Source of the DNA: Maritimibacter sp.
GTDB taxonomy: Bacteria > Pseudomonadota > Alphaproteobacteria > Rhodobacterales > Rhodobacteraceae
NCBI GenBank assembly: GCA_002695005.1
Contig: NZNT01000019.1
Coordinates: forward strand, 248,001 to 312,000
DNA length: 64,000 bases
Direction: 5' to 3'
The notes below the pieces were generated by a model, which had not been told where the DNA came from, did no database searches, and saw only the letters and a program-made list of their open reading frames with translations. The position numbers were made by a program, and so were the translations under genes. Positions within the stretch are counted from its first letter, which is position 1; the number at the start of each line of letters is the position of its first letter. Shown here in pieces: positions 50,357 to 60,874 of this stretch.

Positions 50357-51874
50357 TTACAGGCCCAGCTTGGCCGCCACGATTTCGTTCACAGCCTTTG
50401 GGTTGGCCTTGCCGCCGGTGGCCTTCATCACCTGACCCACGAACCAGCCCGCGAGTTTCGGGTTCTGCTTGGCCTTTTCGACCTGATCGGGGTTGGCCGC
50501 GATGACCTCGTCCACGGCGGCCTCGATGGCGCCGGTGTCGGTGACCTGCTTCATGCCCTCGGTTTCCACGATTTCTTCGGGGTCGCGGTCCTGGGTATAA
50601 GCGATGTCGAACACGTCCTTGCCGATCTTGCCTGAGATGTCGCCCTTCTTGATGAGCGCGACGATCTGGCCAAGGCGGGCCGGGCTGATCGGGCTGTCGG
50701 CGATGTCGCGGTCGTCCTTCTTGAGGCGGCCGAACAATTCGTTGATGACCCAGTTGGCCGCACCCTTGCCGTCGCCCGCGACCGCGACGACTTCTTCGAA
50801 GAAGCTGGCGTTGGTGGTGTCGGCGGTCAGGACGCTGGCGTCGTATTCGGACAGGCCGAAGTCCTTGACGAATCGTGCCTTTTTCTCGTCCGGCAGTTCG
50901 GGGAGCGTTTCGGCGATGCCGTCGACCCAGTCCTGCTCGATTTCGAGCGGGAGGAGGTCGGGGCAGGGGAAGTAGCGGTAATCATGCGCCTCTTCCTTGG
51001 ACCGCATGGACCGCGTTTCATTCTTGTCCGGATCGTAGAGGCGGGTTTCCTGCACGACCTCGCCGCCGTCTTCGACGATGGCGATCTGGCGGCGGGCCTC
51101 GTAATCAATCGCGGCCTGAATGAAGCGCATGGAGTTCATGTTCTTGATCTCGCAGCGCGTGCCGAGGTGCGAGAAATCCTGCGTTTCCATGTACTTCTCA
51201 TACTGGCCCGGGCGGCAGACCGAGACGTTCACGTCGGCGCGCAGGTTGCCGTTCTGCATGTTGCCGTCGCAGGTGCCCAAGTAACGCAGGATCTGGCGCA
51301 GCTTGGTGACGTAGGCCGCAGCTTCCTCCGGCCCGCGAATGTCGGGGCGCGAGACGATTTCCATGAGCGCGACGCCCGCGCGGTTGAGGTCGACGAAGGA
51401 CATGTTCGGGTCCATGTCGTGGATCGACTTGCCCGCGTCCTGCTCCAGATGGATACGCTCGACGCGCACCCGGCGGGCCACGCCGGGGGCCATGTCCACG
51501 ATGATTTCGCCTTCGCCCACGATGGGGTGATAGAGCTGCGAAATCTGGTAGCCCGGCGGCTGGTCAGGGTAGAAGTAGTTCTTGCGGTCGAAGGCGGAGA
51601 ACAGGTTGATCTGGGCCTTGAGGCCAAGGCCCGTGCGCACCGCCTGTTCGACGCAGAATTCGTTGATGACCGGCAGCATCCCCGGCATCGCCGCGTCCAC
51701 GAAAGCGACGTTGGAGTTGGGTTCGGCCCCGAATTGGGTCGAAGCGCCCGAGAACAGCTTGGCTTTGGAGGACACCTGCGCATGGACCTCCATCCCGATG
51801 ACGAGTTCCCAATCTTCCTTCGCACCGGCGATGACGGTGGGTTTCGGGGTCTCAAAGGCGAGATGGTCGAGCAT
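50357..51874 (-). CDS. gatB: Asp-tRNA(Asn)/Glu-tRNA(Gln) amidotransferase subunit B
   Basis: The 505-residue GatB subunit of the GatCAB complex, which amidates mischarged Glu-tRNA(Gln) and Asp-tRNA(Asn). [17 protein letters not shown] at the N-terminus, [17 protein letters not shown], the [19 protein letters not shown] segment and a YqeY-like C-terminal helical domain support it. GAGGA precedes ATG 51874. gatA and gatC are not in the window. Confidence 0.97.
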   Translation of the reverse strand: MLDHLAFETPKPTVIAGAKEDWELVIGMEVHAQVSSKAKLFSGASTQFGAEPNSNVAFVDAAMPGMLPVINEFCVEQAVRTGLGLKAQINLFSAFDRKNYFYPDQPPGYQISQLYHPIVGEGEIIVDMAPGVARRVRVERIHLEQDAGKSIHDMDPNMSFVDLNRAGVALMEIVSRPDIRGPEEAAAYVTKLRQILRYLGTCDGNMQNGNLRADVNVSVCRPGQYEKYMETQDFSHLGTRCEIKNMNSMRFIQAAIDYEARRQIAIVEDGGEVVQETRLYDPDKNETRSMRSKEEAHDYRYFPCPDLLPLEIEQDWVDGIAETLPELPDEKKARFVKDFGLSEYDASVLTADTTNASFFEEVVAVAGDGKGAANWVINELFGRLKKDDRDIADSPISPARLGQIVALIKKGDISGKIGKDVFDIAYTQDRDPEEIVETEGMKQVTDTGAIEAAVDEVIAANPDQVEKAKQNPKLAGWFVGQVMKATGGKANPKAVNEIVAAKLGL

Positions 51875-52040
51875 TGATGATCCTCACGGCTGGCGTCCCG
51901 AGCCTTCTAGGACAGGGCAAATCGGGGGGCAAGGGCGCGTTTTGAGCGAGAATCGGCCTATCCGGAGCCTGCTGGGGAACCCCCGATTTGCTTTGCAAGA
52001 GGGAATCGCGTCTTTGCGCCGAAGCCGAAACAAAGGACGG

Positions 52041-52655
52041 ATGGAATCAATGGGACTGAAAACCGCGATCATGGCAGGTATCGCGGCGTTTGCCCTCACG
52101 GGTTGCGCCGATATGGATTTCGAAGAAGTTTTCTCGACGAAGAGCCAATCCGACATCGAGATGACGATGCGCTGGGACCACTCCCCCAATGGCGCCGTCT
52201 GGACCGAGACGACCATGAACGCGCTGGACAGCCACGGTCAGAACCTGACCGCGATCATTCCGGGCGACATCGACACATGGTGCCCCGGCTACCGCGACCA
52301 GGACCTCGCCGGACGCAAGGCGTTCTGGACTGGGCTTCTCTCCACGCTCGCGAAACACGAAAGCACCTGGCGTCAGGCCGCCGTGGGCGGCGGGGGCCGC
52401 TGGTTCGGCCTCGTGCAGATCGCACCCTCGACCGCACGTCTTTATGGCTGTGAGGCCCGCTCGGGTCAGGCGCTGAAGGACGGCAACCTCAACTTGTCCT
52501 GTGCCGTGCGGATTATGAACCGCACCGTGGCGCGCGACGGCGTGATCTCGGCCGGGATGCGCGGCGTGGCCGCCGACTGGGGCCCGTTCCATTCGGGCGT
52601 CAAGCGCAACGACATGATCGAGTGGACGCGCCAGCAGAACTACTGCCAGGGCTGA
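52041..52655 (+). CDS. Lytic transglycosylase SLT-domain lipoprotein
   Basis: A 204-residue lipoprotein precursor with lipobox LTGC (Cys22 from ATG 52041; ATG 52050 is an equally plausible start). The lysozyme-like domain has Glu106 in LAKHESTWRQAAVG, GLVQIAPSTARLYG and NLNLSCAVRIMNR. It probably cleaves peptidoglycan in the periplasm. An intrinsic terminator follows. Confidence 0.87.
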   Translation: MESMGLKTAIMAGIAAFALTGCADMDFEEVFSTKSQSDIEMTMRWDHSPNGAVWTETTMNALDSHGQNLTAIIPGDIDTWCPGYRDQDLAGRKAFWTGLLSTLAKHESTWRQAAVGGGGRWFGLVQIAPSTARLYGCEARSGQALKDGNLNLSCAVRIMNRTVARDGVISAGMRGVAADWGPFHSGVKRNDMIEWTRQQNYCQG

Positions 52656-52678
52656 CGGATAATCGAGCAGGACGGATC

Positions 52679-52701
52679 GGGGGGCCTTGTGCCCCCCTTT
52701 T
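52679..52701 (+). terminator. Intrinsic terminator after the transglycosylase gene
   Basis: A perfect 7-bp stem GGGGGGC/GCCCCCC with CTTGT loop (52679-52697), followed by TTTT. It lies 24 bp after the stop codon. Confidence 0.85.
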
Positions 52702-52778
52702 CATTTCGGCAAGACGTCTTTCAAGACGGGACCGCGTGCGCGCAACCGACGCGTGCCGACAACAGCAGGAGACCCCCG

Positions 52779-53864
52779 ATGGATCGCCGCACTTTCCTCA
52801 AGACGACCTCCGCCGCCGGCCTTGCGGCCATGACCCCGGCCCTGGCGCGCGCCGAATATGCGCCCGCGCCCGGCGGGTGGCGGCAGTTCGCGCTGACCAC
52901 CACGGTTGATCTGCCGCGGGACGGGAAGGGGGCGCAGGCCTGGGTGCCGGTGCCGTCGATCGAGGCCGCGTCCTGGTCGCGGCTGGGCGAGACGCGCTGG
53001 ACCGGCAACGCGACCCGCGCCACGCTGGAGACCGATGCGGCGTCGGGCGCGCAATTCGTTCATGCGGTCTGGGAGGCAGGGACGGAGCCTGCGACGCTCG
53101 AGGTCGTCTCGCGCGCCGAGACGCAGGACAGGGCGGTGCCCGGTGCGCGCAGTGTCGCGCCGCTGTCGGAAGCCGAACGGGCCCGTCACCTCGCGCCGAC
53201 CGAGCTGATCCCGACGGACGGGATCGTCGCCGAAACCGCCGCGATGATCGTGGACGGGGTGCAGGGCGACGCCGAGCGGGCGCAGCGCATCTATGACTGG
53301 GTGGTCGAGACCACTGAGCGCAACCCCGAGACGCGGGGCTGTGGGCTGGGCGACATCGCCTCGATGCTGCACACGGGCGATCTGACCGGCAAATGCGCCG
53401 ATCTGAACGCGCTCTATGTCGGGCTGGCCCGCGCCGCCGGTCTGCCCGCGCGTGACCTGTACGGGCTGCGCGTCGCGCCGTCGGCCTTTGGCTACAAAAG
53501 CCTCGGCGCCGGGTCCGAGGTCGTCACCAAGGCGCAGCATTGCCGCGCCGAGGTCTGGATCGAAGCGCGTGGCTGGGTGCCCGTGGACCCCGCCGACGTG
53601 CGCAAGGTCGTGCTGGAGGAGCCGCCGAAGACGCTCACGCTGGCCGACGGGGAGGTGCAGGACGTGCGCGCGGCGCTGTTCGGGGCGTCCGAGGGGAACT
53701 GGCTGTGCTACAACGATGCCCATGACATCGTGCTTCCCGGCTCCACGCAGGGGCCGATCCCGTTCCTGATGTATCCGCAGGCCGAGATTGACGGAGTGGC
53801 GCAGGATGAGCTGAGCCCGGACGATTTCGCCTATGCGATCACGGTGCGCGAGTTGGCCGCCTAA
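52779..53864 (+). CDS. Exported transglutaminase-like protein
   Basis: A 361-residue protein with a Tat-type signal (DRRTFLKTTSAAGLAAM). The transglutaminase-like Cys206 (GKCADLNALYVGLARAAGLPAR), His254 and Asp270 (GWVPVDPAD) form the expected catalytic triad. The role is probably cysteine protease or amide chemistry in the periplasm. GCAGGAG precedes ATG 52779. Its stop overlaps the stop of the convergent next gene by 3 bp. Confidence 0.87.
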   Translation: MDRRTFLKTTSAAGLAAMTPALARAEYAPAPGGWRQFALTTTVDLPRDGKGAQAWVPVPSIEAASWSRLGETRWTGNATRATLETDAASGAQFVHAVWEAGTEPATLEVVSRAETQDRAVPGARSVAPLSEAERARHLAPTELIPTDGIVAETAAMIVDGVQGDAERAQRIYDWVVETTERNPETRGCGLGDIASMLHTGDLTGKCADLNALYVGLARAAGLPARDLYGLRVAPSAFGYKSLGAGSEVVTKAQHCRAEVWIEARGWVPVDPADVRKVVLEEPPKTLTLADGEVQDVRAALFGASEGNWLCYNDAHDIVLPGSTQGPIPFLMYPQAEIDGVAQDELSPDDFAYAITVRELAA

Positions 53865-54907
53865 GCCTTTTCCGGCGGGACCGGCTGGCGCCCCGTCGTC
53901 ATCCGCGTGCCCTCCGGGGTCAGCGATATCATGCGCCGGGGGTCGCCCCAGAGCGCGGCGGATTCGGAAAACCACGAATGTCCCGCGACGATCCGCGTGC
54001 CGCGTGACAGCGCGGCGATGTCGACCATCATGCGCGTCAGACGATCATTGAAAGCCTCGCCTGCCTCGCCGATGTGATCGCGCCACGCCGTTTGCGGCAG
54101 GTCGTCGGGGGGCAGGGCCACGCCACCGCTTCGTGCCGCGAGCCGTTCGGCGGTTTCGGCATTGTCGCTGATGCACAGGATCGCGCCGAGGCCCGCCGTA
54201 TCCGCCACCTCGCGGGCCGTGTCGGCGACGAGGTTGAGGTAGTCGTCGAACTCCGCCTGTCCGCCTTCGAGGCGGCCGTGAAGATGCTCGCCATTGCCGT
54301 GGCGCAGGTGGACACCCACGAAAGGCTCTGACGGGCAGACCGCGATGGCGCGCCGTTCGGTGTCGGCGTTGGGCACGAGCAGGGGGCGCAAGGATCGTAT
54401 CCGCCCGGTGAGTTGCGTCGGGGGAAGGACCGAGTCGACATAGATCACGTCGAACGGGCGCAACGCGTCGGGCGAGAGCGCGTCGTCTTCCTGTTCGAAA
54501 AAGGTCGCGTCCGTGAGCTGCGGGAATTCCGCCTGCGCGCGGCGGCGGGCTTCCTTGCGTCCGATCAACGCGCAACGCTTGCCCTCCAGCGCCTCCGGGG
54601 TCAGGCGGTCGCGGATGGCCGGCAAGCCGAACGTGACGGGCAGGCCGGGGTCCGGCACGAGGGTCAGGTGATCCGCGAAGATGCCGGTCGCGGTGCCGTC
54701 CCGGTCGAATTCGGTGCTCTGTCCGGTGCTGACGAAACCGGCCCAGATGTCACGGGCGAGGCTGCTGTAGCCTGCGAGGCTGAACAACAGGTGGCCCAGA
54801 CCGACCCCGCCCGCCGGGCGGTAGATCACGGTTTTCGCGGGCTCGTTCGTGCCGCGTCGGGCGAGCCAGCGGCCAAGCCGGGAGACGCGATCTGAAATTT
54901 GCTTCAC
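53861..54907 (-). CDS. NodZ/fucosyltransferase-like protein, second copy
   Basis: A 348-residue protein from GTG 54907, chosen because GAGGAGG lies just upstream. Family marks are GVGLGHLLFSLAGYSSLAR near the N-terminus, FVGVHLRHGNGEHLHG in the middle, ILCISDNAETAERLA and GHSWFSESAALWG. Compared with the protein at 33510-34502 it keeps a more classical RHGNGE motif. GDP-fucose transfer is inferred from family resemblance; the acceptor is unknown. Confidence 0.55.
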   Translation of the reverse strand: MKQISDRVSRLGRWLARRGTNEPAKTVIYRPAGGVGLGHLLFSLAGYSSLARDIWAGFVSTGQSTEFDRDGTATGIFADHLTLVPDPGLPVTFGLPAIRDRLTPEALEGKRCALIGRKEARRRAQAEFPQLTDATFFEQEDDALSPDALRPFDVIYVDSVLPPTQLTGRIRSLRPLLVPNADTERRAIAVCPSEPFVGVHLRHGNGEHLHGRLEGGQAEFDDYLNLVADTAREVADTAGLGAILCISDNAETAERLAARSGGVALPPDDLPQTAWRDHIGEAGEAFNDRLTRMMVDIAALSRGTRIVAGHSWFSESAALWGDPRRMISLTPEGTRMTTGRQPVPPEKA

Positions 54908-55000
54908 GGGGCCCCTCCTCGGCAAGGCGCGAAGCGCGCATGGCTCTGCCCTGTTCGATAGCGCAAATGCCACGCGCGCCGCAACTCGGACGCTGTGACG

Positions 55001-57553
55001 TCACGCGTCCCGGATCCGCCCGATCATTTCGGTCGTGTCGCGGCTGAGGCCGGGCGTGGCGAGGATGCGGTCGAGTTCGGCGGCGATCAGGCCCTGCCGG
55101 TCCGCGTCGTAGCGTCTCCAGGTCTCGAACGCGCCGGAGAGCCGGGCGGTGATCTGAGGATTGAGCGGGTCGAGCTTGATGAGCCAGTCGGCCAGCAGCG
55201 CGTAACCGGACCCGTCCTTCTGGTGGAAGCCCGCCGGGTGGCCTGCGAAGGCACCGAAGACCGAGCGGAAGCGGTTGGGGTTCTTCATGGTGAAAGCCGG
55301 GTCTTCGGTAAGTGTGCGTACTACATCGGCCGCATCCTCAGGTGCGGCATGGGAGACCTGCAACATGAACCACTTGTCCATGACCAGCGCGTCGTCCTGC
55401 CATGTCTCCCGGAATTCAGCCAGCGCGGCGTCGGCCTTGCCCGCGTCCAGCAGGCACGACAGGGCACCCAGCGACAGGGTCATGTTGTCCGCCGCCTCAT
55501 ACTGCGCCTGTGCGGCCTTGCCCCCGTCGAGACGGGTGGTGAGTTTCAGGAGTTGCAGGCCGAGCGCCCGTTTGCCCGCCTGTTCGGCGTTGGGTTCGAA
55601 CGGTTCGTCCACCGTCATCTCGGCAGAGAGGCGCGGGAGCAGGTCGTGGAGGTATTCCGCGCGGGCCTGTTTGAGCGTTTCGGCGGCCTCGTGGATCGCA
55701 TCGGGGTCGGGTGTCATGCCCGCATCGGCGAGCGTCTGGGCCATGTCGTCTTCGCCCGGCATCTGGAGCGCGAGCGCGCGGAAGGCCGGGTCGGCGCTGT
55801 CGTCGCGCAGCATGGTGGCGAGCGCGTCGAGGTAGGCGGCCTGCGGGGCGTTGCCGCCGGTGACCATGCCGGTCAGCACCTCTTTTGCCAGCGAACGGCC
55901 CGCTTCCCACCGGTTGAATTCGTCCGTGTCGTGGGCGAGCAGGAAGGCGCGTTCGTCTGCGCTCGTCTCGCGCTCCACGATCACCGGGGCGGAGAAGCCG
56001 CGCAGGATCGAGGGGACGGGTCTGGCGGCGAGGCCGTCGAAGGTGAAGGTCTGCGTGCCTTCGGTCATTTCGAGCACCTGCGTGCCGACCACTTCGTCGC
56101 CGTTCGGGCCGATGAGGCCGACCGCGATGGGAATGACGAAGGGTTCCTTGACCTCCTGACCCGGCGTCGGCGGGGTCGTCTGGGTGAAGGTCAGTTGATA
56201 GGTGCCGTCGTCCCAGTTCTCCGTGACTCGCAGACGCGGCGTGCCAGCCTGTTTGTACCAGCGTTTGAACTGGGTGAGGTCGCGGCCCGTCGCGTCCTGA
56301 AACACCGTGAGCCAGTCGTCGATGGTGCAGGCTTGCCCGTCGTGGCGGTCGAAATAGAGGTCGAGCGCCTTGCGGTAGCCATCGTCGCCCACAAGCGTCT
56401 TGAGCATCCGGATGACCTCGGCGCCCTTCTCGTAGATCGTCGAGGTATAGAAGTTGTTGATCTCGACAAAGCTGTCGGGCTGCACCTGATGGGCGAGGGG
56501 GCCGTTATCCTCGCGGAACTGGCGGCCGCGCAGGGACATGACGTCGGAGATGCGGCAGACGCTTTCCGACCGTTCGTCCGCCGAGAAGGACTGATCCCGG
56601 AACACCGTCAGACCCTCTTTCAGCGAGAGCTGGAACCAGTCGCGGCAGGTGATGCGGTTGCCGGTCCAGTTGTGGAAATACTCATGCGCGATGATCGCCT
56701 CGATCCGCTCGAAATTCGCGTCCGTCGAGGTTTCGGGCGAACAGAGCACCGCGGAGGTGTTGAAGATGTTGAGCCCCTTGTTCTCCATCGCGCCCATGTT
56801 GAAGTCGGAGACGGCGACGATCTGGAAGATGTCGAGGTCGTATTCGCGGCCGTAAACCTCTTCGTCCCATGTCATCGACTTTTTCAGGGCTTCCATGCCG
56901 AAGGCCGTCTTGCCCTCGTCACCGGGGCGGACCCAGAGTTTCAGGTCGACGTGTTTGCCGGACATGGTGGTGAAGCTGTCTTCGCGGGCCACGAGATCGC
57001 CTGCGACCAGCGCGAAGAGATAGGCGGGTTTGGGCCACGGGTCAGTCCACTCGACCCAGCCGTCGCCCGATGCCGTGAGATTGCCGTTCGACAGCATCAC
57101 CGGCTCGTCGCCCTCGATGCGGACCGTGAAGGGGGCCATCACGTCGGGGCGGTCGGGATACCATGTGATCTTGCGAAATCCTTCCGCCTCGCACTGGGTG
57201 CAATACATGCCGTTAGACATGTAAAGTCCTTCAAGCGCGGTGTTGGCGGCCGGGTCGATCTCCACCTCCGCCTCCCAGACGAAGGGCGCGTCGGGCACGT
57301 CGGCCTCGATCCCGCCTTCGACCTGTTTCGGGGTCACGGGGGTTCCGTCGATGGATGAAGAAATGGCCGCAAGCCCCTCACCATGCAGAAAAAACCGCTT
57401 CGATACGGCGTCCGGGTTGGGCCGGAACGCGATGCGCGAGATCACGCGGGTCGCGTTGGGCGACAGGCGGAAGGTGAGGTCCACCTTGTCCACCAGATAT
57501 TCGGGCGGCGTGTAGTCGGACAGGAAAATGGCCTGGGGGCTCGCGTCTTTCAT
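55001..57553 (-). CDS. pepN: Aminopeptidase N (M1 family)
   Basis: The 850-residue zinc aminopeptidase. GAMEN (254-258) binds the peptide N-terminus; HEYFH (290-294) is the zinc motif with the downstream Glu ligand in the LSLKEGLTVF segment. Length and the C-terminal DUF3458-type helical domain match PepN of Gram-negative bacteria. AAGGTGAG precedes ATG 57553. Cytoplasmic peptide degradation. Confidence 0.96.
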   Translation of the reverse strand: MKDASPQAIFLSDYTPPEYLVDKVDLTFRLSPNATRVISRIAFRPNPDAVSKRFFLHGEGLAAISSSIDGTPVTPKQVEGGIEADVPDAPFVWEAEVEIDPAANTALEGLYMSNGMYCTQCEAEGFRKITWYPDRPDVMAPFTVRIEGDEPVMLSNGNLTASGDGWVEWTDPWPKPAYLFALVAGDLVAREDSFTTMSGKHVDLKLWVRPGDEGKTAFGMEALKKSMTWDEEVYGREYDLDIFQIVAVSDFNMGAMENKGLNIFNTSAVLCSPETSTDANFERIEAIIAHEYFHNWTGNRITCRDWFQLSLKEGLTVFRDQSFSADERSESVCRISDVMSLRGRQFREDNGPLAHQVQPDSFVEINNFYTSTIYEKGAEVIRMLKTLVGDDGYRKALDLYFDRHDGQACTIDDWLTVFQDATGRDLTQFKRWYKQAGTPRLRVTENWDDGTYQLTFTQTTPPTPGQEVKEPFVIPIAVGLIGPNGDEVVGTQVLEMTEGTQTFTFDGLAARPVPSILRGFSAPVIVERETSADERAFLLAHDTDEFNRWEAGRSLAKEVLTGMVTGGNAPQAAYLDALATMLRDDSADPAFRALALQMPGEDDMAQTLADAGMTPDPDAIHEAAETLKQARAEYLHDLLPRLSAEMTVDEPFEPNAEQAGKRALGLQLLKLTTRLDGGKAAQAQYEAADNMTLSLGALSCLLDAGKADAALAEFRETWQDDALVMDKWFMLQVSHAAPEDAADVVRTLTEDPAFTMKNPNRFRSVFGAFAGHPAGFHQKDGSGYALLADWLIKLDPLNPQITARLSGAFETWRRYDADRQGLIAAELDRILATPGLSRDTTEMIGRIRDA

Positions 57554-57668
57554 GGCTCACCTTTTCGGGAGAATTTGAACTGCTGCGTCGGTGAGGACGT
57601 TACCCCCGTGAAGATCGGGTCACAACTGACTCGGCCAATAACAGGAACGATACAGGAGGCACGCCGCT

Positions 57669-57860
57669 ATGAGCGCACCCGACACATCCCTTGAACGCGA
57701 ACAACGCCGCCACGCTCCGGCGCTTGTGGGCATCGCGCTCGCGGTGCTGATCGGCGGCATCATGGGCGCGGCCATGACCTATTGGGCCATCGAGCGCTCC
57801 GACACGGCGCCGGCGACAGAGGAAGCAACATCCGACGCCACGGGTATGCCCGTGGACTGA
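57669..57860 (+). CDS. Small single-pass membrane protein, unknown function
   Basis: A 63-residue protein with one membrane helix (APALVGIALAVLIGGIMGAA) and an acidic C-terminus (TAPATEEATSDA). AGGAGG seven to nine nt before ATG 57669 strongly supports translation. It is divergent from pepN and is followed by a strong terminator, so it is a monocistronic unit. Not recognised. Confidence 0.75.
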   Translation: MSAPDTSLEREQRRHAPALVGIALAVLIGGIMGAAMTYWAIERSDTAPATEEATSDATGMPVD

Positions 57861-57892
57861 TCCCCGACATCCGCCACCACTTTGGCGGATCA

Positions 57893-57940
57893 CCCGCTCC
57901 GGCCGACCGTCCCCATCCACCTAGGCCGGAGCGGGCTTTT
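57893..57940 (+). terminator. Intrinsic terminator before glcB
   Basis: CCCGCTCCGGCC (57893-57904) pairs perfectly over 12 bp with GGCCGGAGCGGG (57924-57935), followed by CTTTT. It ends the small membrane-protein transcript and leaves about 110 bp for a glcB promoter. Confidence 0.85.
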
Positions 57941-58049
57941 CACGTTCTTCCCCGCGTCTTTCGCTGTGTTGCCTATAGGAAACTTTTTTCCTAATGGTGG
58001 AGAAAGGGCCTGTGTGCCCAATCCTGACCCAGCAACCTTGGAGACGCCA

Positions 58050-60203
58050 ATGACCCGGCGGGTGGAAAAATTCGGCCTGAAGATCGCCCCGGAAATCGCG
58101 CTGTTCGTGGAGGCGCGGGCGCTGCCCGGCACCGACGTGCGGCCGGATGATTTCTGGAAGTCCTTCGCCGCGATCGTGGCCGACCTCACCCCGAAGAACC
58201 GCGCGCTGCTCGCCACCCGCGACAGGATGCAGGGCCAGATCGACAGCTGGTACCGGGAGCGGGCAGGGCAGCCCGTGGACGTTGAGGCCGACCGGAGCTT
58301 TCTGCGCGAGATCGGATATCTGGTGCCCGAGGGTGACGACTTCTCGATCGAGACGGACAACGTGGACCCCGAGATCGCGACGATTGCCGGGCCGCAGCTT
58401 GTCGTGCCGATCACCAACGCCCGCTATGCGCTGAACGCTGCGAATGCGCGGTGGGGGTCGCTCTACGACGCGCTTTACGGCACCGATGCGCTGGGCGACA
58501 CGCCCACAGGCAAAGGCTATGACCCCGACAGGGGCGCGCGGGTGATCGCCTGGGCCAAGGCCCATCTGGACGCGGTCGCGCCGCTGGCGGGCGGGTCCTG
58601 GGCCGATGTGACGTCGCTCACCGTCCGGGATGGCGTGTTCATGGTGGACGGGCCGATGGGCGAGACGGGACTGGCCGATCCGGGCCAGTTCGCGGGTCAC
58701 GCCAGCGAGTTGTGTCCGCTTCAGGTCATCCTGCGGGTGAACGGGCTTCACATCGAAATCCTTGTCGATCCGAAGACCGACGTGGGCAAGCAGGACCCCG
58801 CAGGCATTTCCGATGTCTGGCTGGAAAGCGCCATGTCCGCGATCATGGATTGCGAAGACTCGGTGGCCTGTGTGGATGCCGAGGACAAGGCGCTGGCCTA
58901 TGACAACTGGCTGGGCCTGATGAAAGGCACGCTGAGTGAAGAGGTCACGAAGGGGGGCGAGACATTCACGCGCACGCTCCACCCCGACAGCACCTATACC
59001 GCGCCCGATGGCGGGACGCTGACGCTTAAGGGGCGCGCGCTGATGCTCGTGCGCAACGTGGGCCACCTGATGACGAACCCGGCCATCCTCGACGAGAACG
59101 GCGACGAGGTGTTCGAGGGGATCATGGACGCGATGATGACCACGCTGGCCGCGCTCCATGACCGGGACCGGCGGGCCAATTCGGCCCATGGCAGCGTCTA
59201 TGTTGTGAAGCCCAAGATGCACGGGCCCGAGGAAGTGGCCTTTGCCGACGAGCTGTTCACCCGTGTCGAGGCCGCGCTGGGCCTGCCGCAATATACCGTG
59301 AAGCTCGGCATCATGGATGAGGAGCGCCGCACTTCGGCCAATCTCAAGGAATGTATCCGGGCGGCGAAGCACCGGGTCGCCTTCATCAACACCGGCTTCC
59401 TCGACCGGACGGGGGACGAGATTCACACGGCAATGGAAGCGGGGCCGATGGTGCGCAAGGGCGAGATGAAGAATTCGGCCTGGATCACGTCCTACGAAGA
59501 TCGCAACGTGGATATCGGGCTGGCCTGCGGGCTGAAAGGACGCGCGCAGATTGGCAAGGGCATGTGGGCGATGCCGGACCGGATGGAGGCGATGCTGGAG
59601 GCCAAGATCGGCCACCCGAAGGCGGGCGCCAACTGCGCCTGGGTGCCGTCGCCCACCGCCGCGACGCTCCATGCCACCCATTACCACCATGTGAACGTGG
59701 CGGCGGTGCAGGATGAGATTGCCAAGGGCGGCGCGCGCGGCACGCTGGACGACCTTCTGACCATCCCCGTGGCCGATGGCACGAACTGGTCAGAGGACGA
59801 GATCCGCGAGGAGATCGAGAACAACGCGCAGGGCATCCTCGGCTATGTCGTGCGCTGGGTGCAGCAGGGGGTCGGCTGCTCCAAGGTGCCGGACATTCAC
59901 GATGTCGGGCTGATGGAGGACCGCGCGACCTGCCGGATTTCGTCGCAGGCGCTGGCCAACTGGCTTCACCACGGCGTGGTGAGCGAGGGCGAGGTGATGG
60001 CCGCGCTGCGCAAGATGGCGGGGGTCGTGGACCGGCAGAACGCGGACGATCCGGACTACACCCCGATGGGTCCGGGGTTCGACGGGATCGCGTTTCAGGC
60101 GGCCTGTGACCTCGTGTTCAAGGGGCGTATCCAGCCGTCTGGCTACACCGAGCCGGTGTTGCACCGGCGCCGGCTGGAATTGAAAGCCGCAGAGGGGTGG
60201 TAA
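58050..60203 (+). CDS. glcB: Malate synthase G
   Basis: The 717-residue glyoxylate-cycle enzyme condensing glyoxylate with acetyl-CoA to malate. [11 protein letters not shown] (266-276) holds Mg-binding acidic residues, and Arg333 in [10 protein letters not shown] contacts glyoxylate. GGAGA serves ATG 58050; the frame is open upstream but that part runs through the terminator. No isocitrate lyase gene is in the window. A four-hairpin repeat follows. Confidence 0.97.
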   Translation: MTRRVEKFGLKIAPEIALFVEARALPGTDVRPDDFWKSFAAIVADLTPKNRALLATRDRMQGQIDSWYRERAGQPVDVEADRSFLREIGYLVPEGDDFSIETDNVDPEIATIAGPQLVVPITNARYALNAANARWGSLYDALYGTDALGDTPTGKGYDPDRGARVIAWAKAHLDAVAPLAGGSWADVTSLTVRDGVFMVDGPMGETGLADPGQFAGHASELCPLQVILRVNGLHIEILVDPKTDVGKQDPAGISDVWLESAMSAIMDCEDSVACVDAEDKALAYDNWLGLMKGTLSEEVTKGGETFTRTLHPDSTYTAPDGGTLTLKGRALMLVRNVGHLMTNPAILDENGDEVFEGIMDAMMTTLAALHDRDRRANSAHGSVYVVKPKMHGPEEVAFADELFTRVEAALGLPQYTVKLGIMDEERRTSANLKECIRAAKHRVAFINTGFLDRTGDEIHTAMEAGPMVRKGEMKNSAWITSYEDRNVDIGLACGLKGRAQIGKGMWAMPDRMEAMLEAKIGHPKAGANCAWVPSPTAATLHATHYHHVNVAAVQDEIAKGGARGTLDDLLTIPVADGTNWSEDEIREEIENNAQGILGYVVRWVQQGVGCSKVPDIHDVGLMEDRATCRISSQALANWLHHGVVSEGEVMAALRKMAGVVDRQNADDPDYTPMGPGFDGIAFQAACDLVFKGRIQPSGYTEPVLHRRRLELKAAEGW

Positions 60204-60213
60204 GCCACGCGGT

Positions 60214-60335
60214 GTGCGGCGCAAGCGCCGCACGCTGTGCAAGCCGCGCCTGAAGGCGCGGCGGTGCGGGGGCCAGCCCCCGCGGCCGCATTCGGGAAAT
60301 GCGGCCACCCCCGAAGTATTTTTGGAACAGAGAAG
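60214..60335 (+). repeat. Intergenic stem-loop array plus CCGAAGTATTT core, copy 3
   Basis: Four perfect hairpins in a row: 60214-60233 (9-bp stem), 60243-60262 (8-bp, TGAA loop), 60266-60283 (GCGGGGGC stem) and 60284-60306 (GGCCGCATT stem, CGGGA loop). The core follows at 60308-60335: CCGAAGTATTT, two bases, GGAAC, AGAGAAG. It fills the space between the convergent glcB and cupin genes, where it could terminate both. Confidence 0.8.
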
Positions 60336-60342
60336 GGCGGGG

Positions 60343-60738
60343 TCAGGCGCTGTAATCGGCGTCGGAGACATGTTCGAGCCATGTGACCGCGGTGCCGTCG
60401 ACGGAGTCGTGGATGGCGATGTGGCTCATCCCCGTGTCGGGGGCGGCCCCGTGCCAGTGTTTCTCGCCCGCCTCGAACCAGATCACGTCGCCGGGCCGGA
60501 TCTCTTCGACTGGGCCGCCGTCGCGCTGGGCGCGTCCCTTTCCTTGCGTGACGATGAGGGTCTGGCCTGCCGGGTGGGTGTGCCACGCGGTGCGCGCGCC
60601 GGGCTCGAAGGTGACGAGGGCGCCAGCGGCGCGGCCGGTGTCCTCGGAGGTGAAGAGCGGGTCGAGGCGCACGGCCCCGGTGAACCAGTCGGGGGAGCCG
60701 CTGCGTGAGGGAGTCGTGCCGGCGCGGGTGATTTTCAT
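60343..60738 (-). CDS. Cupin protein, hydroxynitrile lyase-like
   Basis: A 131-residue single-domain cupin. The metal ligands are His53, His55, Gln59 and His94 (AWHTHPAGQ and KHWHG), the same positions as in the Mn-dependent cupin hydroxynitrile lyase of Granulicella tundricola, whose sequence is closely similar along its length. Physiological function is uncertain; the CO/cyanohydrin activity of homologues may be incidental. AGGAGG serves ATG 60738. Confidence 0.85.
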   Translation of the reverse strand: MKITRAGTTPSRSGSPDWFTGAVRLDPLFTSEDTGRAAGALVTFEPGARTAWHTHPAGQTLIVTQGKGRAQRDGGPVEEIRPGDVIWFEAGEKHWHGAAPDTGMSHIAIHDSVDGTAVTWLEHVSDADYSA

Positions 60739-60874
60739 GGAAGCCTCCTGTGACGTGGGAGTGAGCCTGATCGCTTGCGCGGCGCGGTGCAACAGTGCGG
60801 GCTAGGTGTTTTCCCCGAATTGTCGGGCGGCGCGTGTCGGGTGAGAGTGTGGCGAGCCTTGGAGGAGAGAGCCC

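Noticed and set aside
54995-57358. 787-residue + strand open frame antisense to pepN
   Set aside because: pepN has GAMEN and HEXXH motifs on the - strand; the + frame shows none.
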